From positions 1-15,579 of the forward strand of contig CAZSDG010000022.1 in NCBI GenBank assembly GCA_964605575.1: a DNA stretch of 15,579 nucleotides, in the 5' to 3' direction. This DNA is from JAAZHN01 sp964605575 (lineage in GTDB: Bacteria; Bacillota_I; Bacilli_A; RF39; UBA660). The position numbers were made by a program, and so were the translations under genes. Positions 7,828-14,859 of this stretch are shown here, piece after piece; positions within the stretch are counted from its first letter, which is position 1, and every line of letters starts with the position of its first letter. The notes beneath the pieces are model-generated. The model saw nothing but the letters and a program-made list of their open reading frames with translations. It made no database searches and was not told the DNA's origin.

Positions 7828-9066
7828 GGATATTTTTCTGTAATCCAGTTCTAAAAAAGAAAAAATATTAGTTTTATCATTTGTTAAATAAATACTTTTT
7901 ATATGAACAAGCGGCTCTTTTACATTCTTATTTTTAAATAATAAATTGATAAGATTTAAAATTATTCTGTTATTTTTGGCTTTGTATTTACTTAACAAAT
8001 AACTATATATCAGGCTATTATTCATTAGTCTTGAAAAATATAAACTTTCATAAAAAAACAATGAGTCAATATATTCAAAATAATTCAATACCAATTTAAT
8101 ATTGGGTTGTTTTAAAATTATATCATCTCCATATTCATGAGAAAATAATTCTGCTTTAAAACCAGCTTTATTAAGCTGACAAACAATTTTTCGGGCCACT
8201 TTTTCGTTAGGATAAAATTTATTATATAACACTTTTAAAGTTTCTTTGTATTTAGTTGCTTTTACTTTTTTTATTTTTTTATACTCCGAAAAATGAAAAC
8301 TATTAATTGGTTGAGAATAGTTTCCTATTTCTTTTGCTATTTCTTTTTTATTAATACTATTAATTATTTCTTTACGAATTTTATTAGGTATTTGCGTACT
8401 TATTTCTATACAATAGAGTATTAAACTTTCTTCTATATTAATATTGTTAAACATGTTTATTGCATTTTTTGGAAAAAGTGTATTATTGGTAACGTCTATT
8501 TCCATTTTTTCAAATAATTTAATATGTTCCCACTCATTTTCTGTTTTAATAAATTTGATACTTTCTTTAGAAAGAAACCGATAATACTTATTTGGAACTA
8601 ATAACCACTCTTTTTGATTTGTTTTAGACACTTTGTACATGCCGCTGCTTAACCCACCCTTGTTTGGGCATATTTGATACATTGATAATTTTTTAATAAA
8701 ATTTTCATCAGGTTCAGCCAAATTAATTATTAATTCTTTATCGCTTTGTATGCTTACAATATTTTTAAAGTAGACTTTCAATATAGAATTAGATTTAAGC
8801 AATTTTTCAATCGCTTTTTTGTAATCAACTGCAGTAACTTTGCAACCATTTGAAAAAAATAGATCATCTCTCAATTTAAGAACATACTTGTTTTTTGTTC
8901 TGTTTGTTGAGAAACTTTCACAGGCATTAGGAACATAACACTCCTGTTCTTTTGAATATTTAAACAATGGATCAGTAATGGCAGAATAGATTATTTTAGA
9001 ATTATAATCAAAACTTAAATTATGATCATTATTTAATGGGAATCCATCAACACTAAAACAAATCAT
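7819..9066 (-). CDS. Cytosolic oligopeptide-binding (SBP family 5)-like protein
   Basis: This 415-residue protein resembles the solute-binding subunits of peptide ABC importers (OppA, DppA, YejA). The clearest mark is LRDDLFFSNGCKVTAVDYKK at about 65-84, matching the family signature LRdgvkFhdG.pvtAeDv. It opens directly with the mature fold (KIIYSAITDPLFKYS at 24-38) and has no signal peptide or lipobox. That is not a mis-called start: SD CAGGAG lies eight bases before this ATG, and the ORF overlaps the previous gene by 14 bases. It is shorter than usual for the family (about 500 residues or more), and no permease or ATPase gene accompanies it. As the last gene of a microcin C-like operon it may bind the peptide product in the cytoplasm, for immunity, as a chaperone, or as a sensor (SgrR is a known cytosolic user of this fold). 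That role is inference. Confidence 0.8.
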   Translation of the reverse strand: MICFSVDGFPLNNDHNLSFDYNSKIIYSAITDPLFKYSKEQECYVPNACESFSTNRTKNKYVLKLRDDLFFSNGCKVTAVDYKKAIEKLLKSNSILKVYFKNIVSIQSDKELIINLAEPDENFIKKLSMYQICPNKGGLSSGMYKVSKTNQKEWLLVPNKYYRFLSKESIKFIKTENEWEHIKLFEKMEIDVTNNTLFPKNAINMFNNINIEESLILYCIEISTQIPNKIRKEIINSINKKEIAKEIGNYSQPINSFHFSEYKKIKKVKATKYKETLKVLYNKFYPNEKVARKIVCQLNKAGFKAELFSHEYGDDIILKQPNIKLVLNYFEYIDSLFFYESLYFSRLMNNSLIYSYLLSKYKAKNNRIILNLINLLFKNKNVKEPLVHIKSIYLTNDKTNIFSFLELDYRKISKK

Positions 9067-10195
9067 AAATATACTCCTGAAATAATAATATAAAATTATC
9101 TATCGTTTTTTTATCAACGTCTCCTATAGATATTCTTATCGTATAAGCGAGAAAATGATAGTCATAATATGTATCTAAAGCAATATAATCAAAACCAAAA
9201 GATGGTGAAAACTTACAGATGCTTTGATTATTAATACAAAACTCTTTTAAGCCTTCTGTTATTTCTACAATCGTTTTATTATTTTTTATTTTAACATACG
9301 TAAATAAAGAATGATTTGGTTTAATTAATATGTCCATTAACATATTATCATAAAAATATTTATTATTTTGGACAACTCTTTGAATTCTATCTTTATTTAA
9401 AGATATCATCTTTTCATGGTTGAGCAAAGGAAAAACATTATTTTCGGTTACTCCTAAACCACTATTGGCGATAAATTCTATATTGAATTTAATTAATTTT
9501 TTTAACAATTTCATTTTTCTACTTGTTATCTTTGGTGGCACAAGGTAGGCTGCAGAACCAAGTGTTGAATACTCTAATCCTAACATATCTAATTTTGTGT
9601 GGCTTCTTAAAATAATGCATATTTTATTTTTACTCAATATATAGTCAATCATTTCCTTAAAATCATGAGCATGAAAACAAGTTGTATCAATTACGATAAT
9701 ATTGTATTTATTGATGTTTTCCAATTTAAACTCAAAATCAACACTTATAGTATCTAATAATAATATTTTTTTGTTATTTAGACGATTTTTGAAAATAATT
9801 TTAATTAGTTTTTGAGTTTCAAAGTATATATCGTTTTTATATGCAAAAGTGTAATTTGTAACATGATAAATACTATATAAAAATGATGTTATAGAACCCA
9901 TGCCACTATTGGCAAATATTACTTTAGAGTGGACATTATTTAAATCATAAAATTTTTTCATAAACTCATCATAAACTATTGAAGAATCAAATCTTTGATA
10001 CTCATAATTATATTGATAAATTCCGTGATATTTCTTTTCACCATTAACATTAGATAAAGGAAAATTCAAATAATATTTTTCTTTTAATTTCCTTTTTATC
10101 TCTTGTTTACGCAAAAAAATATCGCAACTTTTTTTTGTGTTTTTTAATCCTAAATGTTCTTCTAAATATTTAATATCATCATTTGCTGTGTTCAT
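9053..10195 (-). CDS. PLP-dependent enzyme, cystathionine gamma-synthase-like fold type I
   Basis: A 380-residue PLP enzyme. FANSGMGSITSFLYS (94-108) matches the cofactor phosphate-binding loop. VIDTTCF (168-174) places Asp170 at the pyridine nitrogen, and LRSHTKLDMLGLEYSTLGS (196-214) places Lys201 as the Schiff-base lysine, in the S-x-T-K setting of the Cys/Met metabolism family. YTIRISIGDVD (351-361) supplies the Arg354 expected to hold the substrate carboxylate. The N-terminal 60 residues are unfamiliar. Such enzymes do beta- or gamma-elimination or replacement on amino acids, so it could prepare an unusual amino acid or act on a SAM-derived aminocarboxypropyl group. No equivalent occurs in the classical mcc gene set. 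SD AAAGGTGG; it overlaps the upstream gene by 17 bases and the downstream gene by 14. Confidence 0.8.
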   Translation of the reverse strand: MNTANDDIKYLEEHLGLKNTKKSCDIFLRKQEIKRKLKEKYYLNFPLSNVNGEKKYHGIYQYNYEYQRFDSSIVYDEFMKKFYDLNNVHSKVIFANSGMGSITSFLYSIYHVTNYTFAYKNDIYFETQKLIKIIFKNRLNNKKILLLDTISVDFEFKLENINKYNIIVIDTTCFHAHDFKEMIDYILSKNKICIILRSHTKLDMLGLEYSTLGSAAYLVPPKITSRKMKLLKKLIKFNIEFIANSGLGVTENNVFPLLNHEKMISLNKDRIQRVVQNNKYFYDNMLMDILIKPNHSLFTYVKIKNNKTIVEITEGLKEFCINNQSICKFSPSFGFDYIALDTYYDYHFLAYTIRISIGDVDKKTIDNFILLFQEYIYDLF

Positions 10196-11822
10196 TAAAA
10201 ACCACCTTTGCTTTTTTTACTCCATTAAATTCACTATTCCAAGAATATGAGTATGGTTCAATATTTTTAAAAATAATTACTGTATTTTTTCTAATTTCAA
10301 TACTGGACGTGTAAACACAAAAAACATCTTTTTCATAGCACGTTGAACCGCAGAAAACAAAATTTGTCTTTGCTCCTATTACCTCTGGGTAAATACTGTA
10401 TATTTCAGGTAAAGACCATTTTGCGTGTAATTCCTTTGAAGAATCTAACACTAAGTATTTATTACCCCGTAAATTATTAATTGCTTCAACTTTTGTTACT
10501 AAGTACCCACAGCCAGAAAACCACATACTACCCGGTTCTAGTATTATTTGAGTTCTATTAGGTATTTCTTTTTTTATTGATAAAATAAACCTTCGCAATT
10601 CTTGATATGATAAATTATCATAGCCACCGCCGATGTTAATGTATTTAGTTTCTTCTAAATTAATTTTTTTTATCGCTTTGAGAACTGAGTTTAAAACTTT
10701 AGTATTTTTCAATTCAGAAACATGTATATGAACAATTTCATAATTATTGTTATCTATCTCTGAACCAAAACGCGATTTAATATTTTTATCATATATGTTA
10801 ATTCTAATAGAATTTTTATATTTTAATTTTTCTGTTGGGTCTGAATACATGATAGAGGATTTTTTATATTTTTTAACTAGAGCATATTCATTATTATTAG
10901 AAACGTCAAATCCAAAATTATTTTTTGCAAAAACATCCAACACACGGCTGTGAGGAAATGCTTTAACCGGAAAAAGAAATTTAACTTCTGGCAAATCTTT
11001 ATAATATAAAATGTTTTCCTTTAGTTTATCTAAATCAAATAGTAATGTTGGTGTTTCAACATCATTATTTATTAACGTAGTATCTTTTTTTTGAAGAACA
11101 AAAATTCTAATTTTATTATTTGTTCTAAAACCTCTGCATTTAATTATTTCATTTTTATGTTTATTCCAAATTTCAGCAGCAGTTTTTGATTTAGTACCAT
11201 CAAATTCATTTAATTTATATTCATAAAAAATTTTAATTTTTGAACCACAAAAGTTAGTAGTCTGAGTATTAGTCTTTATTATATTGGTATATACCATTTT
11301 AAAATCACTTTTTTCAACTGTTTTATTGAATTCATCTGTATTAAGAAATTTATACCCTATATCCTTCATAATATCAATTCCTAAAACATCTTTTTCTGCG
11401 CTGTAGTCATTTTCAAACTCATCACATATTATTATATGACCATTATCACACAAAATTTTAGAAATCATTGTCAATAATTCTTCTAATGGATACTTCTTCA
11501 AAAGTTCAGTCATACCTAAAAACATAACTGCCACATCATATTTATTTATTACATTAATAAAATCTTTCTTCTCAAAAACAACACTATTATATTTATTATT
11601 AATATTGGCAACTTCAACATAACTTTCAACAATATCTATACCTTTAATAAAAGCGGTCTTGTTTTTTTTGGCAATTTCAAAGCTAAAATTCCCGGTTCCA
11701 CAACCAATATCAAGAATCTTTTTGTTAAACAAAATGTTAGAAATATTTGGGTCATTAATTATCTTTGATCTAACATTATTTAGTTTATTATATTGCCCTG
11801 GTTTAAAATTGCTTTTTTTCAT
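10179..11822 (-). CDS. MccD-MccE-like fusion: SAM-dependent transferase plus PLP decarboxylase
   Basis: This 547-residue protein has two domains. Residues 1-245 form a class I SAM-dependent transferase, with ILDIGCGTGNF (36-46) as motif I. Residues about 255-545 form a fold type III PLP decarboxylase of the ornithine/diaminopimelate type: FPVKAF with Schiff-base Lys287, NIGGGY (396-401) for the PLP phosphate, EPGSMW (429-434), and CGSTCYEKD (491-499) with Cys495 and Asp499 at the dimer active site. In microcin C, MccD moves the 3-amino-3-carboxypropyl group of SAM to the phosphate and the N-terminal domain of MccE decarboxylates it to aminopropyl. Here both steps would sit on one chain. The MccE acetyltransferase (self-immunity) domain is absent. 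SD GGAG; it overlaps the MccB-like gene by 20 bases. Domain calls are firm; the substrate is inferred from neighbours. Confidence 0.85.
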   Translation of the reverse strand: MKKSNFKPGQYNKLNNVRSKIINDPNISNILFNKKILDIGCGTGNFSFEIAKKNKTAFIKGIDIVESYVEVANINNKYNSVVFEKKDFINVINKYDVAVMFLGMTELLKKYPLEELLTMISKILCDNGHIIICDEFENDYSAEKDVLGIDIMKDIGYKFLNTDEFNKTVEKSDFKMVYTNIIKTNTQTTNFCGSKIKIFYEYKLNEFDGTKSKTAAEIWNKHKNEIIKCRGFRTNNKIRIFVLQKKDTTLINNDVETPTLLFDLDKLKENILYYKDLPEVKFLFPVKAFPHSRVLDVFAKNNFGFDVSNNNEYALVKKYKKSSIMYSDPTEKLKYKNSIRINIYDKNIKSRFGSEIDNNNYEIVHIHVSELKNTKVLNSVLKAIKKINLEETKYINIGGGYDNLSYQELRRFILSIKKEIPNRTQIILEPGSMWFSGCGYLVTKVEAINNLRGNKYLVLDSSKELHAKWSLPEIYSIYPEVIGAKTNFVFCGSTCYEKDVFCVYTSSIEIRKNTVIIFKNIEPYSYSWNSEFNGVKKAKVVFNEHSK

Positions 11823-12765
11823 TTATTTCTCCATTTTCAAAATCAATTTCAACAATACAATTCAAGGAAATAACCTTTTTCTTAGCATTCAACATTGAAA
11901 ATATTACATCCTTCGCCATATATGCTGAAATAATAGAATTAGTCGGTCCAAATGATGCCTTATTCAAGCTATAATTTCTAATTAAACTTTGATATTTTTC
12001 CAAATAATCGTAATATTTTCTCTTTTTGTTATTATTAAAAAATAATGGTCCGTATTCGCCTTTAAATACGCCCACCCCTCCAAAAATACAAGGACAATTT
12101 GTTTTTATGGCTGCTTGCAAAACTGCCATTCGTATATTTAAGAATGGATTATCAGCGGCACAAATAATCATGTCAATTTGTTTTGATTTATGCATTATAT
12201 CTAGTATTTGAGCAGAATTTTCAATTTGAATATTATTCTTCATAACTTCTGCAGTTGGTATTCGACTTAATATTTTTTTTTCTACTATATCAGTTTTATT
12301 CTTAACTAAATCATTTTGAGTAAATAAATATTGACGGTTTAAATTACTTCTTTCAATTTTATCATAATCAACTAATACAAAGTTACTTACTCCAATCCCT
12401 ATCAAATGATTAATTATTTCACAACCTATACCACCTAAACCAATTATCATTACTCTTTTGTTTTTCAAGTCATCAACTCTAGATTGTCTGTTTAAAAAAC
12501 TATCAATATAGATTTTCGAATTATAATCTGAGCTCTCATAATTACATAGCATTATTATTTTTTTCTTTAACAATTTTGAAAAAATATCACTATTACTTTT
12601 AGGGAATGTCGCATTATTTAAAATAGTGTTAATTGACTCCAATTCATTGCTGTTGGTACCAATACCTATTTTGATTATTTTACTTTGTTTATTTATACAC
12701 AACAAAACATTGTCTTTTTTTAATATTAATGTGTAACTTGGATTAATAATATATTTTTTTACCAT
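11803..12765 (-). CDS. MccB-like E1/ThiF-family peptide adenylyltransferase
   Basis: A ThiF/E1-fold adenylating enzyme of 320 residues (numbered from ATG at 12765). Residues 1-88 match the position of the peptide-binding clamp of MccB. GLGGIG (109-114) binds ATP, VDYDKIE follows with Asp133, NLNRQYLF carries Arg144, and CAADNPF (202-208) holds Asp205, the usual metal-binding Asp. The stretch FLNRQSR...DLKNKRVMIIG closely follows E. coli MccB order and spacing. MccB joins AMP to the C-terminus of the MccA peptide through an N-P bond. Unlike E. coli MccB there are no CxxC zinc cysteines: the GCYEC position reads KKRKYYDY and the tail stops early. ATGs at 12807 and 12792 are in frame but have no SD. 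I chose 12765, which overlaps the upstream gene by 23 bases like the other junctions, though its SD (GGA) is weak too. Confidence 0.85.
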   Translation of the reverse strand: MVKKYIINPSYTLILKKDNVLLCINKQSKIIKIGIGTNSNELESINTILNNATFPKSNSDIFSKLLKKKIIMLCNYESSDYNSKIYIDSFLNRQSRVDDLKNKRVMIIGLGGIGCEIINHLIGIGVSNFVLVDYDKIERSNLNRQYLFTQNDLVKNKTDIVEKKILSRIPTAEVMKNNIQIENSAQILDIMHKSKQIDMIICAADNPFLNIRMAVLQAAIKTNCPCIFGGVGVFKGEYGPLFFNNNKKRKYYDYLEKYQSLIRNYSLNKASFGPTNSIISAYMAKDVIFSMLNAKKKVISLNCIVEIDFENGEINEKKQF

Positions 12766-14590
12766 GATTTGTCCAAAGCGTTTTTTTTTCATTTGGAACA
12801 GTTTCATAAAAATAATCTATTACGTCGTCCTCAGAATAATTCAACTTTTTTTGCATATTTTCTTCACGAATTTCAAAATAATCATCATTTGTCCAACCAT
12901 TTTCAACAAAAATTGCCCAAATTTTTTCTCTAATTTCTTCTATTTTTTTTAAAAAAATTATTTCCTTTGTATCAGTTTTGGAATTTATCATGTCTTTTAA
13001 ATCCATTCTTTTCTCTTTAGATATTTCAATAAAACGTTTCATAGCAATTCCGTTGCAAAAATGTAAATTTATTAAATAATGTAATGCTTGTGCTAACTCA
13101 GCTGAAAATACTTCATCATAAGAATTATTAATACTCTCATTAGTTTTTTTCATAATAGTTAATATTTTGTTAACAAATTCATCGACACTTTTTATACTCA
13201 TTTCATCTAAAAGTTCTTTTGATTGTTCTATCAATTTTATATATCCTGGTATTTTAATAAACCTTTTAAATTCAAAATACCATAAATATTTTTGATCTTG
13301 CAATATTATTGGTGCTCTTTTGTATTTCTTTCTAATATATATATCTATTTCATCTATTTCATTTTGATCTAATTCATCACTAATATGAATACCAAATTCA
13401 TTTCCTACTAATTCTACAAGAATAGTATTACCATTGTAATTTTCTTCAATAATATTTTCATAATCATACAACTCTAAAACATTTATTCCATTACCTCTAC
13501 CAAATGCTATCTCGGTATTATCATAATTCATTATTAACGTATTAGTATCTATTGATAAATCTTTATAATTTTCAAAAATATCAAACGCTTCTTTATAGCC
13601 TGTAATACATGGAATATTAAATTCTCTAGCAATAATTGCTGCATGAGATAAAATACTGCCCTCTGTCGTAATAATTCCCGCAGCTTTTTTCATTGCCGAA
13701 ACATAATTGGTGTCGGTTACTCTGGCAACAAGTATTGATCCTTCTGGGAAATTTTCAATTCTTTCTTCAATTTCATCATCTTCCATATCATCATCGATAA
13801 TATAAACTTTACCAAAACAAGACCCAGGAGATGCGACAGAACCAGAACTCAATTTAGGTCTTAGTAAGATTCTTTCAGTTATAGGGCGGGCTTGCAAAAA
13901 ATATGCCTTATTATTTTGATCAACACACCATTCAATATCCAAACCTTCAACATTGTTTTCAATTATTAATTTTAATGATTTAAATAAATCTTCTACCACA
14001 GAAGCATCAATTTCTAATTCATTTTTACTTTTATAATTATCTAAATTTAATTTTATCATTTTTGCAACTACTTTTCCGCTGACAAGTTTATCAGCTAAGC
14101 CATCAACATACTCAATAAAAGCAATGTTTTCACCGTCTAAATCAATTGCACTAGTAAAACAAACCCCCGCAATTTTTGCATCAACCATTTGTTGAATGAC
14201 AATATTCATTTCTGTGCTTTGATTAGAGTATGACAGTGTTTTTTTAGTTTCAAGACTAGAATAAACTCTTTTAATAGCTGAAACTACATCATCTAGCTTT
14301 GAACTTACATTTAATATACTCTCATACATTCCAGCAAAGGAATTTTCACTTCCATCTTCATTGCTAGCTGAAGAGCGAACAGCCAAAAAAGTATTATTAC
14401 CAAATTGTGCTAAATGTTCACTAAGTAAAGACAAGGCTTCACTATCACGAATAATTAGTTTATTAATAAATGCTCCATCTATTGCAAGGCCAGATGGAAC
14501 GGCAACTCCTAATTTAACCAATTTTTGTAAACCTTGAGCTTTACCACCAAACTCATTATCAACTACTGATTCAATATTTTTTATTTTCAT
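12743..14590 (-). CDS. PEP-synthase-like phosphotransferase (ATP-grasp plus phospho-His domain) with novel C-terminal domain
   Basis: A 615-residue enzyme. Residues 1-240 are the ATP-grasp domain of PEP synthase, pyruvate phosphate dikinase and rifampicin phosphotransferase: GGKAQGLQKL (15-24) with VPSGLAI, AVRSSASNEDG (70-80), and FLQARPIT (231-238). Residues about 245-368 are the swivelling phosphohistidine domain, with TTEGSILSHAAIIAREFNIP (308-327) and His316 as phosphocarrier. Residues about 370-615 do not resemble the PEP/pyruvate TIM barrel or any domain I know, and are presumably the acceptor-binding part. The enzyme would therefore phosphorylate a special substrate at the cost of ATP. 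As the first large gene of the operon, its target may be the peptide, the nucleotide product, or a resistance-linked site. SD GAGGG, nine bases before ATG; an attenuator-like hairpin precedes it. Confidence 0.85.
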   Translation of the reverse strand: MKIKNIESVVDNEFGGKAQGLQKLVKLGVAVPSGLAIDGAFINKLIIRDSEALSLLSEHLAQFGNNTFLAVRSSASNEDGSENSFAGMYESILNVSSKLDDVVSAIKRVYSSLETKKTLSYSNQSTEMNIVIQQMVDAKIAGVCFTSAIDLDGENIAFIEYVDGLADKLVSGKVVAKMIKLNLDNYKSKNELEIDASVVEDLFKSLKLIIENNVEGLDIEWCVDQNNKAYFLQARPITERILLRPKLSSGSVASPGSCFGKVYIIDDDMEDDEIEERIENFPEGSILVARVTDTNYVSAMKKAAGIITTEGSILSHAAIIAREFNIPCITGYKEAFDIFENYKDLSIDTNTLIMNYDNTEIAFGRGNGINVLELYDYENIIEENYNGNTILVELVGNEFGIHISDELDQNEIDEIDIYIRKKYKRAPIILQDQKYLWYFEFKRFIKIPGYIKLIEQSKELLDEMSIKSVDEFVNKILTIMKKTNESINNSYDEVFSAELAQALHYLINLHFCNGIAMKRFIEISKEKRMDLKDMINSKTDTKEIIFLKKIEEIREKIWAIFVENGWTNDDYFEIREENMQKKLNYSEDDVIDYFYETVPNEKKTLWTNHGKKIYY

Positions 14591-14614
14591 AATATTTTTC
14601 CCTCTAAATATTTC

Positions 14615-14640
14615 AAAAAAAGAATATATCGCTATATTCT
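14615..14640 (-). terminator. Intra-operon hairpin and U-tract after the small peptide gene (leaky terminator)
   Basis: On the minus strand AGAATATA (14640-14633), loop GCGA, TATATTCT (14628-14621), then six T. The 8-bp perfect stem is capped by a GNRA-type loop and overlaps the stop codon of the 30-codon ORF. It lies between that ORF and the rest of the operon. The stem is AT-rich, so read-through is expected. A hairpin between mccA and mccB raises peptide mRNA over enzyme mRNA in microcin C; the same arrangement is inferred here. Confidence 0.7.
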
Positions 14641-14731
14641 AACTTCTTTGAGACATTGCTATAGTTGCTAATTCAGCATCTATATTACTAATCTCCTTGC
14701 TTTTGAATAAACTACGTATTAATTTTACCAT
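14639..14731 (-). CDS. 30-residue peptide, candidate RiPP (MccA-like) precursor
   Basis: I found this ORF by reading the minus strand: ATG at 14731, 30 codons, TAG at 14641-14639. SD GGAGGG (14743-14738) is the strongest near any gene of the operon, and a consensus promoter lies directly upstream. The peptide begins MVKLIRSLFKSK (basic, amphipathic), has an acidic middle (EISNIDAE) and ends ATIAMSQRS. An in-frame Met five residues from the end could give a pentapeptide, but it has no SD. Position (first ORF, before an attenuator and an MccB-like enzyme) is that of a precursor gene. Against it, known MccB substrates end in Asn and this ends in Ser; the terminal Ser could be the modified residue. 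A regulatory leader peptide is the alternative. Confidence 0.6.
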   Translation of the reverse strand: MVKLIRSLFKSKEISNIDAELATIAMSQRS

Positions 14732-14753
14732 TTTCTTCCCTCCATTTAATCAT

Positions 14754-14782
14754 ATTATACATAGTCATTGCTAAATAGTCAA
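14754..14782 (-). promoter_or_regulatory. Promoter of the microcin C-like operon (IS30-end hybrid)
   Basis: The minus strand reads TTGACT (14782-14777), an exact 17-base spacer, TATAAT (14759-14754). It is the best promoter in the window. The transcript should start about 10-15 bases before the SD of the 30-codon ORF. The -35 lies inside the terminal repeat of the decayed IS30 element and the -10 lies outside it. Confidence 0.85.
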
Positions 14783-14859
14783 CGTGCTAATACAATATTT
14801 TTAATTCTGGTTGTTGAGTTACAATAGATGTGAAACAATTTAGTAAATAAAAAAGTGAT

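Noticed and set aside
12765..12807. Upstream ATG (12807) as the start of the MccB-like gene
   Set aside because: It has no SD and would overlap the previous gene by 65 bases, whereas other junctions overlap by 14-20. It cannot be fully excluded because 12765 also has a weak SD.
10747..12952. Short plus-strand frames at 10747-10953, 11659-11898, 12026-12211 and 12764-12952
   Set aside because: All are antisense to the motif-bearing operon genes, and their hydrophobic or Phe/Ile-rich sequences are what AT-rich antisense produces.
12743..14590. Housekeeping PEP synthase or pyruvate phosphate dikinase
   Set aside because: The PEP/pyruvate-binding TIM barrel is missing and the protein is too short (615 residues); its operon partners are biosynthetic.
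7819..14731. Lanthipeptide, PEARL (aminoacyl-tRNA ligase) or radical SAM RiPP pathway
   Set aside because: No LanB/LanM-type dehydratase, no radical SAM CxxxCxxC motif and no YcaO-like protein is present; the enzymes fit the MccB route better.
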